Shown here: positions 1 to 7,384 of the stretch, in pieces
How the letters are laid out: every line of letters begins with the position of its first letter
Position numbering within the stretch: position 1 is the stretch's first letter
Assembly (NCBI GenBank): GCA_963705325.1
Contig: OY970069.1
Span: 3,968,001-4,032,000 of the forward strand
DNA from: DATARH01 sp963705325
Lineage (GTDB): Bacteria > Pseudomonadota > Alphaproteobacteria > ATCC43930 > CGMCC-115725
Reading direction: 5' to 3'
DNA length: 64,000 bases
Position numbers and translations under genes: made by a program
Notes under the pieces: model-generated
Told to the model about the DNA's origin: nothing
The model's input: only the letters and a program-made list of their open reading frames with translations
Database searches by the model: none

Positions 1-91
1 GCGCGTCGTGGGTAGCGGGCGGTGCCGCAGTCGGGGGCGCGTCCGGCGCAAGCGCCGGCGTCGCCGCCTTGGGTGAGGCGGTGTCGTTCAT
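1..91 (-). CDS. 5' end of a phage gene, probably a tail protein, cut by the window edge
   Basis: An ATG at 89-91 on the minus strand is preceded by a good ribosome binding site (AAGGA, about six bases upstream). The frame stays open to the left edge. The first 30 residues are Ala/Pro-rich and low in complexity (MNDTASPKAATPALAPDAPP...). The gene lies immediately downstream of the tail-completion gene, where siphophages usually carry the major tail protein. That position is the only hint to its role, because no domain is visible in this short piece. Confidence 0.5.
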   Translation of the reverse strand, partial: MNDTASPKAATPALAPDAPPTAAPPATHDA

Positions 92-128
92 GTCGGTTCC
101 TTGTCGATTGCCGGATTGTGCAGTCGCT

Positions 129-201
129 TCCCGGCAAAAGCCGGGACCCACTTTTCCTGCGTCTCGGACGACCGAAGGGTGGGCCCCGACTTTCGTCGGG
201 G
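129..201. repeat. Two short perfect hairpins between phage genes
   Basis: Two hairpins lie in the intergenic stretch. One has a 7-bp stem TCCCGGC/GCCGGGA with an AAAA loop (129-146). The other has a 7-bp stem CCCCGAC/GTCGGGG with a 4-base loop (184-201). Both resemble the hairpins found inside the dispersed palindromic elements elsewhere in the window. No T-run follows, so they are more likely repeat remnants than a terminator. Confidence 0.55.
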
Positions 202-246
202 AGCGTAAGAAGAAATGCCCTGTTTGCGCGCGGCTACCCCGCCCCG

Positions 247-681
247 CTAGACGCACAAAATCTCGACCGGCACGATGGCGACCGCCTGGTCGCCGAGTAC
301 GCCCTCGTCGGTTTCGATCTTGCCGGCGATATAGGCGTGCTGGACTTGCGTGGGCAGGCCGAGATCCTGGATGCCGATCGCCGCCGACGGCGCTAGCGCC
401 GCCTCGACCGCGTCGAGCAGCGGGTTGAGCACCGTCGCCGGCGCGAGATACGGGTCGCTCGAATGGGCGTAGACGTAGAGATCGACCGATAGCGTCCACA
501 CCGTCGGCGCGCCGAGCGTCTTGACGCTCGCGGTCTCGCTTTTCTGCGCCATGAAGAGCGCCGGCTGCTCGGCCGGCGACACGTCGCTCCAATGGCGCAG
601 GCGGCGACCGACGACGGTGAAATCGGCGGCGCTCTCGATGAGACCGAAGAGCGCCGCGTAAATCGGTTCGCGGTTGATCAT
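247..681 (-). CDS. Phage tail completion protein, DUF3168-like
   Basis: 144 residues, the normal size for DUF3168/gp17-type tail completion proteins that sit at the head-tail joint. The N-terminus (INREPIYAALFGLIESAADF) and the middle section with VDLYVYAHSSD match the pattern of that family: a helical start, then a beta-rich body with a conserved pairing of patient residues around VDLYVY. It overlaps the upstream gp10-like gene by four bases (ATGA, 678-681), so the two are translationally coupled. Its place after capsid, connector and gp10 is canonical. Assignment rests on size, order and weak sequence pattern. Confidence 0.7.
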   Translation of the reverse strand: MINREPIYAALFGLIESAADFTVVGRRLRHWSDVSPAEQPALFMAQKSETASVKTLGAPTVWTLSVDLYVYAHSSDPYLAPATVLNPLLDAVEAALAPSAAIGIQDLGLPTQVQHAYIAGKIETDEGVLGDQAVAIVPVEILCV

Positions 682-1154
682 GCGTTCAACGCCTCGCTTG
701 CCGCTGCTTCGATCGCGGCGACGAGCTCGGGCGCGGTGTCGTCGAGCGCCGAACGCAGGAACGAGCGCTCTGGCATCGTGACGGCCGGGAGTTGCACGCG
801 CTTGAAGAAGCGCTGCTGGCCGCGCCAGGGAAATGCCAGCGCCCGGGCACCTTGCGGCAGGATGGTGCGCGGCGGGATCGTGCCGCCATATTCATGGATC
901 GCGGCATAGGGCGCGTCGCTCGACAGCATCGCGGTCGCCGCGAGGCCGCTGCGCTCGACATCGACCGCGATGCTGGCGGCGAGCCGGCCGCTGCGCCGTT
1001 GCAGCACCGCGCCCGAGAGATTGCGCTCGACCCGGTCGCGCAGCACACCGCCGAGCCGCGCGACCTCCTCGCCGAGCCGCGCCGCCAGCGCTTGCGGTAA
1101 GGCACCGAGGTGGCCGATTTCGGCGTCGAGAGTGTCGGTGGAAGCGGAAATCAT
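678..1154 (-). CDS. HK97 gp10-like minor tail / head-closure protein
   Basis: 158 residues. The middle carries RRSGRLAASIAVDVERSG and SSDAPYAAIHEYGGTIPPRT, the classic HK97-gp10 pattern in which 'R.G.L..SI' is followed by 'YA..HEYGG' and then 'P.R.FLR.A'. Members of this family close the head-tail junction in siphophages. Start and stop overlap both neighbours by four bases (ATGA at 1151-1154 and 678-681), so it belongs to one tightly coupled head-to-tail operon read leftward. Confidence 0.85.
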   Translation of the reverse strand: MISASTDTLDAEIGHLGALPQALAARLGEEVARLGGVLRDRVERNLSGAVLQRRSGRLAASIAVDVERSGLAATAMLSSDAPYAAIHEYGGTIPPRTILPQGARALAFPWRGQQRFFKRVQLPAVTMPERSFLRSALDDTAPELVAAIEAAASEALNA

Positions 1155-1789
1155 AGCGCCGCCACTAGCGTGGCCGGGTCGGTCGCGGTCGGTGCCTGCG
1201 TACGAGCGAAGCCCGATACCGGCGCCACCGCGCGGTATTGCGAGAGTAGCGTCTTGACGTCGTCGCTCATGTCCTTCTGCGAGAAGGTGACGGTCTCACC
1301 GCTCATCAGCGATTTCGACGCCTCGCCGATGCGGGACCGCTCGCGGTAGCGCTGGCAGACCAGCTCGATGCAGGCCTGGGCGATGTCGGACGGCACCGTC
1401 GCGTAGCCGGCGGTGTAGGTGACCGACACGTTCTGGGCGCGGCGGGTGAAGACATAACCGCGCAGCGCCAGCTCGGTCGGGCTGAAGACATAGCCGGCGC
1501 CGAAACCGCCATCCGCTGGCGCGGGTGGGATGGCGAGGCCATCGATCGACAGCGACCAGACCTGCGTTACCGGGACATTGGCAAAGACGAGCCTTTGCCC
1601 GCCATTGCCGTCGCGCACCTCGACCCAGTCGCAGAGCGCGATCCGGCGGTCGAGCCAGCTTTCGATAAAGCGGCTCGCCGCGGTGATCAAGCGCGTCAGC
1701 AGCGCGTCGTCGACCGCGGGGAACGGGTTCGCCCCGGTCTGCAACCACGCGGTGACATCGGCCAGGGCGCAAAGATCGCCGAAGGGCAT
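1151..1789 (-). CDS. Phage head-tail connector protein (gp6-like)
   Basis: 212 residues from the ATG at 1787-1789, which has a GGAGA ribosome site 7 bases upstream. The longer open frame reaching 1864 runs into a palindromic repeat and is not used. The protein begins with the helical segment typical of gp6-like connectors (FGDLCALADVTAWLQTG..., then LLTRLITAASRFIESWLDR). It later has a VTYTAGYATVPSDIAQACIELV segment, where 'Y.AGY..vP.di..A..el' is a hallmark of the family. Position right after the capsid gene agrees. It is expected to form the ring between portal and tail. Confidence 0.8.
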   Translation of the reverse strand: MPFGDLCALADVTAWLQTGANPFPAVDDALLTRLITAASRFIESWLDRRIALCDWVEVRDGNGGQRLVFANVPVTQVWSLSIDGLAIPPAPADGGFGAGYVFSPTELALRGYVFTRRAQNVSVTYTAGYATVPSDIAQACIELVCQRYRERSRIGEASKSLMSGETVTFSQKDMSDDVKTLLSQYRAVAPVSGFARTQAPTATDPATLVAAL

Positions 1790-1805
1790 CAAATTTCTCC
1801 AAGTA

Positions 1806-1892
1806 GTCATTGCGAGGAGCCGCGAGGCGACGAAGCAATCTCGATAAAAGTGCGCACCTGGCACGAGATTGCTTCGCTACGCTCGCAATGAC
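1806..1892. repeat. Palindromic element, family B, copy 1
   Basis: An 87-bp imperfect palindrome. It begins GTCATTGCGAGG and ends GCTCGCAATGAC, with inner arms GCAATCTCG and CGAGATTGC. Other copies are at 32,490-32,572, 58,083-58,173 and 60,738-60,817. This copy lies between the capsid and connector genes. Confidence 0.85.
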
Positions 1893-1900
1893 GTTTCGCG

Positions 1901-3391
1901 TTAGCCGTTGCCGATGTTGCCGATGACGCCCATCGCGAACGGGGCGTAGACCGCCAGCACCTCCTCGGCGTAAACGCCGACCTGGCGCTGGCGGGTCACC
2001 ACCGGCCAGTCGATCTGGTAGTAGTCCTGCCGGGTCTTGACCTCGGCGACGTTGGGCACTTCGTTGGACTGGTACTGCACCGGCAGGTTTTCGGCCCAGC
2101 CGACGATCGTGCCCGGCGGCACCTTGGGATGGATGCGGATCGGGATGCGCAAGCCGCCGTTGAGCGCGTAGGGGTTGAAGTAGAACGAGATCACCCCGGC
2201 GGCGCCGAAATCATAGGCATTGCCGTTGCCGCTCACCTCGTAGCGCAACAGCGGCGCGGAGTCGTTCGAGAGCACCTTGGCGGTAATGTTCTTCAGCTCC
2301 TGCACGTTGACGTAAAGCACGGTCGGCGAGAGCTGGTAGTTGTTCCACATGGTCTGGAACATGGTGTCGATCTCGACCACCGAGCCGCGGCCCGAGGCGG
2401 TGAGCGGCGTGCCGGTGCCGGCGGTCCCGGTCGGCAGCAGGTTGACATAAGCGTTCGAGCCGGATTTGAGCGCCGCGGTCAACAGCCCGTCAAAGGCGTA
2501 GTCGGCGTTGACCGAATGATCGGCGGTGATCGCGCTTTGCGCCTGGCCGGTGCCGGCGAGCGGCGCCGAGAAGGCGACGCTGTTGATCGTGGTGATCGCC
2601 TCGAGCTTCTCGGCGCCCGTCGCGCTGCCGACATACCAGGCATAGGCGACCGCGCCCTGCAGCCGTGTGACGGTGGCAAACAAGGTCTGGCCGGAACTCA
2701 CAACCTGGCTCGCCTCGGCGCTGATCGCCGAGGAGCCGCCGGAGAGCGTATAGGTGTTGCTGTCGGCGCCGGTGATGTCCTTGGTCGTGGCGATTCCGGC
2801 GGCGAGGCTCGAATTCTGGTAGCCCTCCAGGGTCAGCGCCACGACCTTTACATAATAGGTCGCAGCAGGCAGCGTGCCGCCCGTGCCCGAGGCGGACAGC
2901 GCCGGCGTCGCCGGCGTGCCGAGCGCCAGCGAGGCGTTGCCGCCGAGGATCGCCATCTCCTCCTTCAGCATCAGCTTTTGCAGCAGGCGGAAGGTCATCC
3001 GCGCCTGGATGTCCTCGAAATTACGGCCGGCGCTGATCGCCTCGTAGGTCGCCGCGTCCTCCTCGCCGATGGTGACGAAGGTCGCCGATTTCGAGGCGGT
3101 CCTGTACGACATCTGGCCGGAGCGCTGCCCTTCCGGGACCCAGCCCATCGCGTCAAATCCCGAGCCGACCAGTTGCGACACTTGGCGCCAGTTGGTCGCC
3201 GTGCCGGTGCCGCCGCCGACCCGCGGGATGACGTTGCGGATCGGCGTCACCACCGGATAGAGGTTCTTCGCCGGCGCCTGCAGATCGAAGGCGACAAGGC
3301 CGGTCGAGGTCGAGATCGTCTTGGCGATCTGGCTGTCGGGCGAGCGCAGCGCGCCCTTGACCAAATCGAGCGTTTCTTGTGTCGGGTTCAT
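1901..3391 (-). CDS. Major capsid protein with an inserted domain
   Basis: 496 residues. The N-terminal part (ALRSPDSQIAKTISTSTGLV, then TPIRNVIPRVGGGTGTATNW) and the C-terminal part (RIHPKVPPGTIVGWAENLP, then VKTRQDYYQIDWPVVTRQRQ) look like an HK97-fold shell protein made without a cleaved scaffold. Between about residues 157 and 283 lies a Thr/Ser/Gly-rich beta segment (GTLPAATYYVKVVALTLEGY...) resembling an Ig or fibronectin-like module. Such modules occur as surface decorations on some capsids. GGAGG stands upstream of the ATG. A terminator separates it from the protease gene upstream, which suggests its own promoter. Capsid identity is inferred from fold-like pattern and gene order. Confidence 0.8.
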   Translation of the reverse strand: MNPTQETLDLVKGALRSPDSQIAKTISTSTGLVAFDLQAPAKNLYPVVTPIRNVIPRVGGGTGTATNWRQVSQLVGSGFDAMGWVPEGQRSGQMSYRTASKSATFVTIGEEDAATYEAISAGRNFEDIQARMTFRLLQKLMLKEEMAILGGNASLALGTPATPALSASGTGGTLPAATYYVKVVALTLEGYQNSSLAAGIATTKDITGADSNTYTLSGGSSAISAEASQVVSSGQTLFATVTRLQGAVAYAWYVGSATGAEKLEAITTINSVAFSAPLAGTGQAQSAITADHSVNADYAFDGLLTAALKSGSNAYVNLLPTGTAGTGTPLTASGRGSVVEIDTMFQTMWNNYQLSPTVLYVNVQELKNITAKVLSNDSAPLLRYEVSGNGNAYDFGAAGVISFYFNPYALNGGLRIPIRIHPKVPPGTIVGWAENLPVQYQSNEVPNVAEVKTRQDYYQIDWPVVTRQRQVGVYAEEVLAVYAPFAMGVIGNIGNG

Positions 3392-3418
3392 GCGTTTGTT
3401 TTCCTCCGCTCGGGCATG

Positions 3419-3442
3419 AAAAAACCCGCCGAAAGGCGGGTT
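3419..3442 (-). terminator. Rho-independent terminator between prohead protease and capsid genes
   Basis: On the minus strand an 8-bp stem AACCCGCC/GGCGGGTT with a 4-base loop is followed directly by a run of T. It lies 30 bases after the protease stop and 28 bases before the capsid start. Confidence 0.8.
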
Positions 3443-3471
3443 GGGTGTGACAGGAAAGGCCCGGTCTGGGG

Positions 3472-4611
3472 TCAGCGCGGACCCAGGGGCCTTATCGGGT
3501 TCTGGTGAGCCGCCTTGATGAGCGCGAGCGTGCGTTCCTCGCCGCTCATGCAGGCGAGCGCGGCGACGATGTCGTCGGGCGAGACGCCGGGATGGCCGGC
3601 ATCGTCGCGCTTGGCGATGCTGGCGGCGGGCCCGGCCACGGTGAGCGGCGGCAGCGGCATCGCCTCCAGTTGTTCGATCCGTTTGGCGAGGGCATCAAGC
3701 CGCGGCACGATCTCGCCAGCAAATGCTTTCATCAGATCGTCCGAGCGGGCGGTTTTACCGCTGTCGGCATCCGAGACAAAGCCGTCGCAGCGCGCGCCGG
3801 CGCGGCAGATTGCATGGTGCGCGTCCTTGAGATGACCGAACATCGCATTTGACTTGCCGCCCGCCTTCGCCGCCGCGCAGCAGGCGCCGCCGGTCAGCTC
3901 CTTGAGGCAATCGTGAAGGTGGTCGAGCGCGGCCTGGTCGCTGTCGCCGGGAGCCGCGGATTTGGCGGCCGGCGGGCCGGCGGGGTCGATCTTGTCCTTC
4001 CAGGCCGCGACGACGCGCGACTTGATCTCGCCGAGCCGGGCCGCGGTATAGCGCGCGGCGTTGGCCGGCATGTGGATGAAGGCCCAGGCGGCGCGGATAT
4101 GCGCCTCGCCGTCGAGCGGGTAGCGCTTGCGGCCGTCCGGCTGGTAGCCGGGATCGGCATAGTCGGTGTCGTCCGCCATTGCCTCGCCGCCCTCCACCTT
4201 CCAGCAATCGAACACCGCCTCGGGATTGGCCGGGCGGTCGACCAGGCTGATCTCGGTGAGGCTGAGACCGGTGATGACATTGCGGTCGCGCGGATCGCGC
4301 GATTTGACCCGGCCGCCGACCGAGAAGCCTTTGTAGACGCCGCTCGTCACCTTGTCCCAGGCGCGCGGATCGACAATGCGGGCGCCGACATAGAGGCCTT
4401 TGTCGTCGATTGCGGCCTCCTCGGCGATGCCGACCGCCGACATCTGGTGCATCTCGCGGATGTTGGCGAATTTCAGATAGTCGGCGAGCGCCGCGGCGAG
4501 CGCGTCGCGGGTGATGGTCTCGCCCTGGTCGTCCTCGGCGTCGGTCGAGGCATAGCCCCAGACCATCCGCTCGGCGGCATCGACCTTGGCTATCGGAGCG
4601 TAAAAGCGCAT
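3472..4611 (-). CDS. Prohead (HK97-type/XkdF-like) serine protease with DUF6582-like middle
   Basis: 379 residues from the ATG at 4609-4611. An in-frame GTG at 4692 would add 27 residues with no family character. Residues 1-130 carry the prohead protease pattern: GYASTDAEDDQGETI, a candidate catalytic His in REMHQMSAVG (His55), a candidate Ser in GVYKGFSVGGRV (Ser98) and the closing strand LTEISLVDRPANP. Residues about 165-205 (RYPLDGEAHIRAAWAFIHMP...) match the DUF6582 pattern. A coiled-coil-like tail (FAGEIVPRLDALAKRIEQLE) could act as scaffold. It would mature the capsid during assembly and sits just upstream of the capsid gene. Confidence 0.8.
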   Translation of the reverse strand: MRFYAPIAKVDAAERMVWGYASTDAEDDQGETITRDALAAALADYLKFANIREMHQMSAVGIAEEAAIDDKGLYVGARIVDPRAWDKVTSGVYKGFSVGGRVKSRDPRDRNVITGLSLTEISLVDRPANPEAVFDCWKVEGGEAMADDTDYADPGYQPDGRKRYPLDGEAHIRAAWAFIHMPANAARYTAARLGEIKSRVVAAWKDKIDPAGPPAAKSAAPGDSDQAALDHLHDCLKELTGGACCAAAKAGGKSNAMFGHLKDAHHAICRAGARCDGFVSDADSGKTARSDDLMKAFAGEIVPRLDALAKRIEQLEAMPLPPLTVAGPAASIAKRDDAGHPGVSPDDIVAALACMSGEERTLALIKAAHQNPIRPLGPR

Positions 4612-4715
4612 TCGGGTCACCGTGTGGGGTTGAAGAAACTCGCTTTGTAGGGACGGCTCATGCAGAGCCAAACCGCTCTCCCGGCGGCTCACAATCGCTC
4701 GTGATTAGCTACTTG

Positions 4716-5314
4716 CTATCGGCTGATATTGGACTCTGCGGTTACTCGCAGAGCCTCTAGCTGGGCTAGTTGCGCTGGCTCAACGACGCTCAGCAGCGCC
4801 GCTATTTGCCGCCAAATCTCGTGAGACTCCTTAGCCACCACCCCTCCAAGGGTTGGAGCCGCAGGCGGTTCATTAAGGATTACCAAGTTTGCGTGCGCCG
4901 GGTCATCGGGAACCGGCTCAATAAAGACATCAAGGTTCCCATGCGCGCGGAAGGCCTTAACCTTGCCATAAGCTACAGCCCGAAAACGAAACGCAGGCTC
5001 TCCCCCAAGTTTCGCTGCTTCACTTTCCGCCTTTTCCCTTATGTCGGTAGCCAAGCCAAGCGACCGGCCCGACAGTTCCCGCGCCCACGGTTTTCCTGCC
5101 GCGCGCACGAACTTCGTTTCCAAACCGCGCGCACGAACTTCGTTTCCAAATACTTCGTACGAACGCGCGGAGCAGTGCTGCGAAGAACCTTGCCTTCGAT
5201 AAGATGCCGCAGCCAATGATCGTAAGACGAAGCGGGCCGATACTCAGGATTAGGCGATGGCGCGGGCGAGAGCTGATCGTCTGCTTCCGGTATTTGCCCG
5301 AATTGAGATGACAA
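4716..5314 (-). pseudogene. Cargo-block gene of unknown function, frame broken at a 26-bp tandem repeat
   Basis: Two overlapping frames make up one protein-like product. The 5' frame reads SSQFGQIPEADDQLSP, then HWLRHLIEGKVLRSTAPRVR. The 3' frame reads GKPWARELSGRSLGLATDI, then YGKVKAFRAHGNLDVFIEPV and ends NISR. The switch lies in a perfect 26-bp tandem duplication (5099-5150). Removing one unit on paper joins the frames without a stop (KYLETKFVRAAGKPW). The likely start is a TTG at 5312-5314 inside the end of the preceding gene. No domain is recognised. A short intact gene starting inside the repeat is the alternative. Confidence 0.45.
5099..5150. repeat. Perfect 26-bp tandem duplication
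   Basis: Two adjacent identical 26-bp units (5099-5124 and 5125-5150), each beginning CCGCGCGCACGAACTT. 26 is not a multiple of three, so the duplication shifts the frame of the gene that contains it. Confidence 0.9.
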
Positions 5315-5732
5315 CCATCTGGCAGAGCCGCCAATCCGTTTTACGAAACGCGAGACTAAGTTCGCGCAAAATGCGCGGATCGTTCGCAACGGAAACGCCC
5401 TCCCACTTCGGCTGCCCGACTACATCGTGGTAAAGGTGTAGGGTGTTGCCCGGGCCAACGTCCAGGTAGATATAGCTTCCCCGTTTGTCTTCCCAGATAA
5501 ACGCCAGCGAACCGTCGCGGCCGGGCGTTACCTCAACCAGATTTTCCGTTGTGCCGAACTCATCGATAAGCTTTTCGGCCTGCTCAAGGACTTGAGGTGC
5601 GACCGCAACCGCTCCCGCTCCGTCCCAATCGTCTATCAGCGCGTGCTCGTATTCGTCACGGTATGGCGCAAGTGCGGAAGACTGGGCTGAAAATTGAACG
5701 GTATTGGCGGCGGGGTTGTAAATGTCATACAT
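5250..5732 (-). CDS. WDGxGA-type small protein of unknown function
   Basis: 160 residues. The body reads YRDEYEHALIDDWDGAGAVA, then TPGRDGSLAFIWEDKRGSYI and YLDVGPGNTLHLYHDVV. This layout (a WDG.GA turn, a helix with regularly spaced Ala/Ile, then DGS..F.WE and beta strands) recurs in many small accessory-island proteins of unknown function. The last 25 or so residues overlap the next gene and may be read-through of the original end. It is ten bases after the preceding ORF, in the same cargo cluster, with base composition lower in GC than the structural genes. An antitoxin or immunity role is possible but unproven. Confidence 0.65.
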   Translation of the reverse strand: MYDIYNPAANTVQFSAQSSALAPYRDEYEHALIDDWDGAGAVAVAPQVLEQAEKLIDEFGTTENLVEVTPGRDGSLAFIWEDKRGSYIYLDVGPGNTLHLYHDVVGQPKWEGVSVANDPRILRELSLAFRKTDWRLCQMVVISIRANTGSRRSALARAIA

Positions 5733-5741
5733 CGCGGCATC

Positions 5742-6125
5742 TCAAAATTTTATGGCCTTAAGTCGCTCCACCTGCGCCGCCATCAATTGATCTTGGCCCT
5801 GCGTCGCAATACGGAGCTGGTCGGCCTGCGGCTGCATTAAACTCATTATATTAATAAGTCCTTCTATTAGCTGTGGCGATGGCACAGCTACTCGAAGTCG
5901 AATGACGCGGCGCTCACGTAATCCCATGTTTGGATCCGGATCTGGCTCTGCACTCTCAGTAACAAAAAACTCGATACGTGACGATACCCCGCCGCCTACG
6001 ACCCCCGCTACTCCGTCAACGTGAATTGTTGTTACCGCCTCGGGCATGAGTAGATCGAAATTCTTGCCTGGTTCTCGGTTCTGATGCACGAGCGTCTCAC
6101 CCGCGTTTGGTCGTGTGTCGCTCAT
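5742..6125 (-). CDS. Small cargo-block protein, unknown
   Basis: 127 residues with no recognised domain. The middle predicts beta strands (TTIHVDGVAGVVGGGVSSRI, then RRVIRLRVAVPSPQ). The C-terminus is helical (LIEGLINIMSLMQPQADQLR). No signal peptide or membrane segment is seen. The start overlaps the stop of the preceding short ORF by four bases (ATGA at 6122-6125), and the next gene follows after ten bases, so it is part of the cargo transcript. GC is visibly lower than in the flanking phage structural genes, with AT-rich stretches near 5840-5870. Confidence 0.6.
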   Translation of the reverse strand: MSDTRPNAGETLVHQNREPGKNFDLLMPEAVTTIHVDGVAGVVGGGVSSRIEFFVTESAEPDPDPNMGLRERRVIRLRVAVPSPQLIEGLINIMSLMQPQADQLRIATQGQDQLMAAQVERLKAIKF

Positions 6126-6289
6126 TCAAACCTCGCTCGCAGCTTGCCCATGCTTAGCCGCGGTCTGTACCACATGCAATTAAACCTAGGGCCAAGTAAA
6201 CGCAGATCAAGAATTTTCCCGTCCAGAGGTGTCTTTGGCGGAGCCGCGCCTCGCGTGCTGTATATCACCAGCAGGTCGCCGCTGTGCAC
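6122..6289 (-). CDS. Possible 55-residue ORF in the cargo block
   Basis: A frame from a GTG at 6287-6289 reads VHSGDLLVIYSTRGAAPPK and ends KLRARFE. Its stop overlaps the ATG of the next gene (ATGA), the same coupling seen across the phage operon, which is the main reason to believe it. No clear ribosome site is seen and the true start may be further upstream. It occupies the slot held by an NTF2-like gene behind the other copy of the 69-residue ORF. Confidence 0.35.
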   Translation of the reverse strand: MHSGDLLVIYSTRGAAPPKTPLDGKILDLRLLGPRFNCMWYRPRLSMGKLRARFE

Positions 6290-6342
6290 CGGGTCCCGGC
6301 CTTTGTGCGTCGCTTGCCAAACGGCCGCTCGTACGACGCCGG

Positions 6343-6552
6343 CTAACGGTCCGGATCGAGATCGGGATATTGCCGCACGAGCGGACGGATCAAACCAGTA
6401 TACAATTCGGCCATAACCGACCCGAGCGCCCTCAAGAGCGCATCTCGTTCGGCGCCTTCGGGAAGGGCGTGCAGCTGGTCGCCAATACTGTTCAGCGGGT
6501 CGCTGAGTTGCAAGACCGCTTGGATGATCTTCGATGCCGCCGACTTGTCCAT
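6343..6552 (-). CDS. 69-residue duplicated ORF, copy 2
   Basis: Encodes a 69-residue, mostly helical acidic protein. From residue 17 on it is nearly identical to the protein at 7168-7377: shared LNSIGDQLHALPEGAERDAL and LIRPLVRQYPDLDPDR. The N-terminal 16 residues differ (KSAASKIIQAVLQLSD). The DNA is also nearly identical over the middle and 3' parts, so the duplication is recent. Unlike copy 1 it is followed by a different small ORF. Function unknown. The pattern of a constant small gene followed by a variable one is typical of cassette-like immunity or antitoxin loci. Confidence 0.6.
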   Translation of the reverse strand: MDKSAASKIIQAVLQLSDPLNSIGDQLHALPEGAERDALLRALGSVMAELYTGLIRPLVRQYPDLDPDR

Positions 6553-6576
6553 CAGCGGCCATCCCCCATTCCTAAC

Positions 6577-6915
6577 TCAACTATCCTTCGCGCGGGCAGC
6601 TGCGGCGCGGAGCAACTCGTTTACTTCCGGTGGCGAATGGATAACCGCTTGGAAGTACATGTCCAATATCCGGGCGTCCCGTTTTTGCACTTCCAGATGA
6701 AACGGGCCCGGTCCTTCCACGGCTCGATCCGCGTTGCCGCTCCCCCGCACAATCCAGGTTTCACCGCAATCGGTAACGAGAAATGGCGACTGCGGATACA
6801 TCTTGGCGATAGGGGAGGCGCTATCGGCGAGGACCGCCGCAAACCTGCTTGCGGCCTCTTCGGTTGGGAGCGCCCAGACTCGACTCGCCACTGTCGGGCC
6901 AATGAACGGCCGCAT
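6577..6915 (-). CDS. NTF2-fold immunity-like protein
   Basis: 112 residues from the ATG at 6913-6915. A longer frame starting at 6987 overlaps the preceding gene further. The core reads RVWALPTEEAASRFAAVLAD, then CGETWIVRGSGN and GPFHLEVQKRDARILDM. This fits the NTF2-fold immunity family, whose pattern is 'vPT.e.A...A......' then 'W.V.G......G...eI.k.DgrIl'. Members neutralise polymorphic toxins. No cognate toxin domain is evident next to it, apart from the unusual portal C-terminus upstream. It overlaps the gene before it, which looks like a distant copy. Confidence 0.55.
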   Translation of the reverse strand: MRPFIGPTVASRVWALPTEEAASRFAAVLADSASPIAKMYPQSPFLVTDCGETWIVRGSGNADRAVEGPGPFHLEVQKRDARILDMYFQAVIHSPPEVNELLRAAAARAKDS

Positions 6916-7147
6916 CTGATTTGGCAATCTCGATCCGACAGCTCCTGGCGCCTTTGCCAGCTTCTGCGATCGACCAGGTGGTGCCATTGTCTTGCGCTTT
7001 CAGATGCAGCGAGCCGCTGGTTTTCTCCCCCTCGGGCACGCATCCGACAACGACCTCGGCCAAGCGCACCGCAATCTCGGCTGTATAGACAATGCCGCCC
7101 TGAAACCCGTGCAGAAAAATGCTAAGCCGAGGAGCGGCTTGGGACAT
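6821..7147 (-). CDS. Second NTF2-immunity-like small protein
   Basis: 108 residues from the ATG at 7145-7147, with AAGGA just upstream. The sequence IVYTAEIAVRLAEVVV, then LHLKAQDNGTTWSIAEAGKG and CRIEIAKSDAAV, follows the same strand-helix layout as the next gene ('.T.e.A...A' / 'G.tW.i' / 'IeI.ksDa'). The two may therefore be diverged tandem copies of an NTF2-fold immunity gene. The C-terminal 25 residues are basic and overlap the next gene in another frame, so an indel that shortened or shifted the end cannot be excluded. Confidence 0.5.
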   Translation of the reverse strand: MSQAAPRLSIFLHGFQGGIVYTAEIAVRLAEVVVGCVPEGEKTSGSLHLKAQDNGTTWSIAEAGKGARSCRIEIAKSDAAVHWPDSGESSLGAPNRRGRKQVCGGPRR

Positions 7148-7167
7148 TGTTCCTTCTTTCCGCAGCA

Positions 7168-7377
7168 TCAGCGGTCCGGATCGAGATCGGGATATTGCCG
7201 TACGAGCGGGCGGATCAAACCGGCGTCCAATTCGAACATGACCGACCCAAGCGCCCTCAAGAGCGCATCTCGTTCGGCGCCTTCGGGAAGGGCGTGCAGC
7301 TGGTCGCCAATACTGTTCAGTTGATCGCTGAGTCGAAGCACGGAGGCGATTACCTGCGTTGCCAGTGCTTTTTCCAT
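7168..7377 (-). CDS. 69-residue duplicated ORF, copy 1
   Basis: A helical 69-residue protein, paralogue of the ORF at 6343-6552 (offset 825 bases). It lies seven bases after the portal gene stop and 20 bases before the NTF2-like gene. The N-terminus EKALATQVIASVLRLSDQ differs from copy 2, while the rest is almost the same. No family is recognised. Location directly behind the extended portal protein makes it the first cargo gene. Confidence 0.6.
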   Translation of the reverse strand: MEKALATQVIASVLRLSDQLNSIGDQLHALPEGAERDALLRALGSVMFELDAGLIRPLVRQYPDLDPDR

Positions 7378-7384
7378 CGGGCAC

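Noticed and set aside
2129..3508. 459-codon open frame on the plus strand across the capsid gene
   Set aside because: Arg/Gly-rich translation with no family pattern; it is the mirror of the capsid gene in GC-rich DNA.
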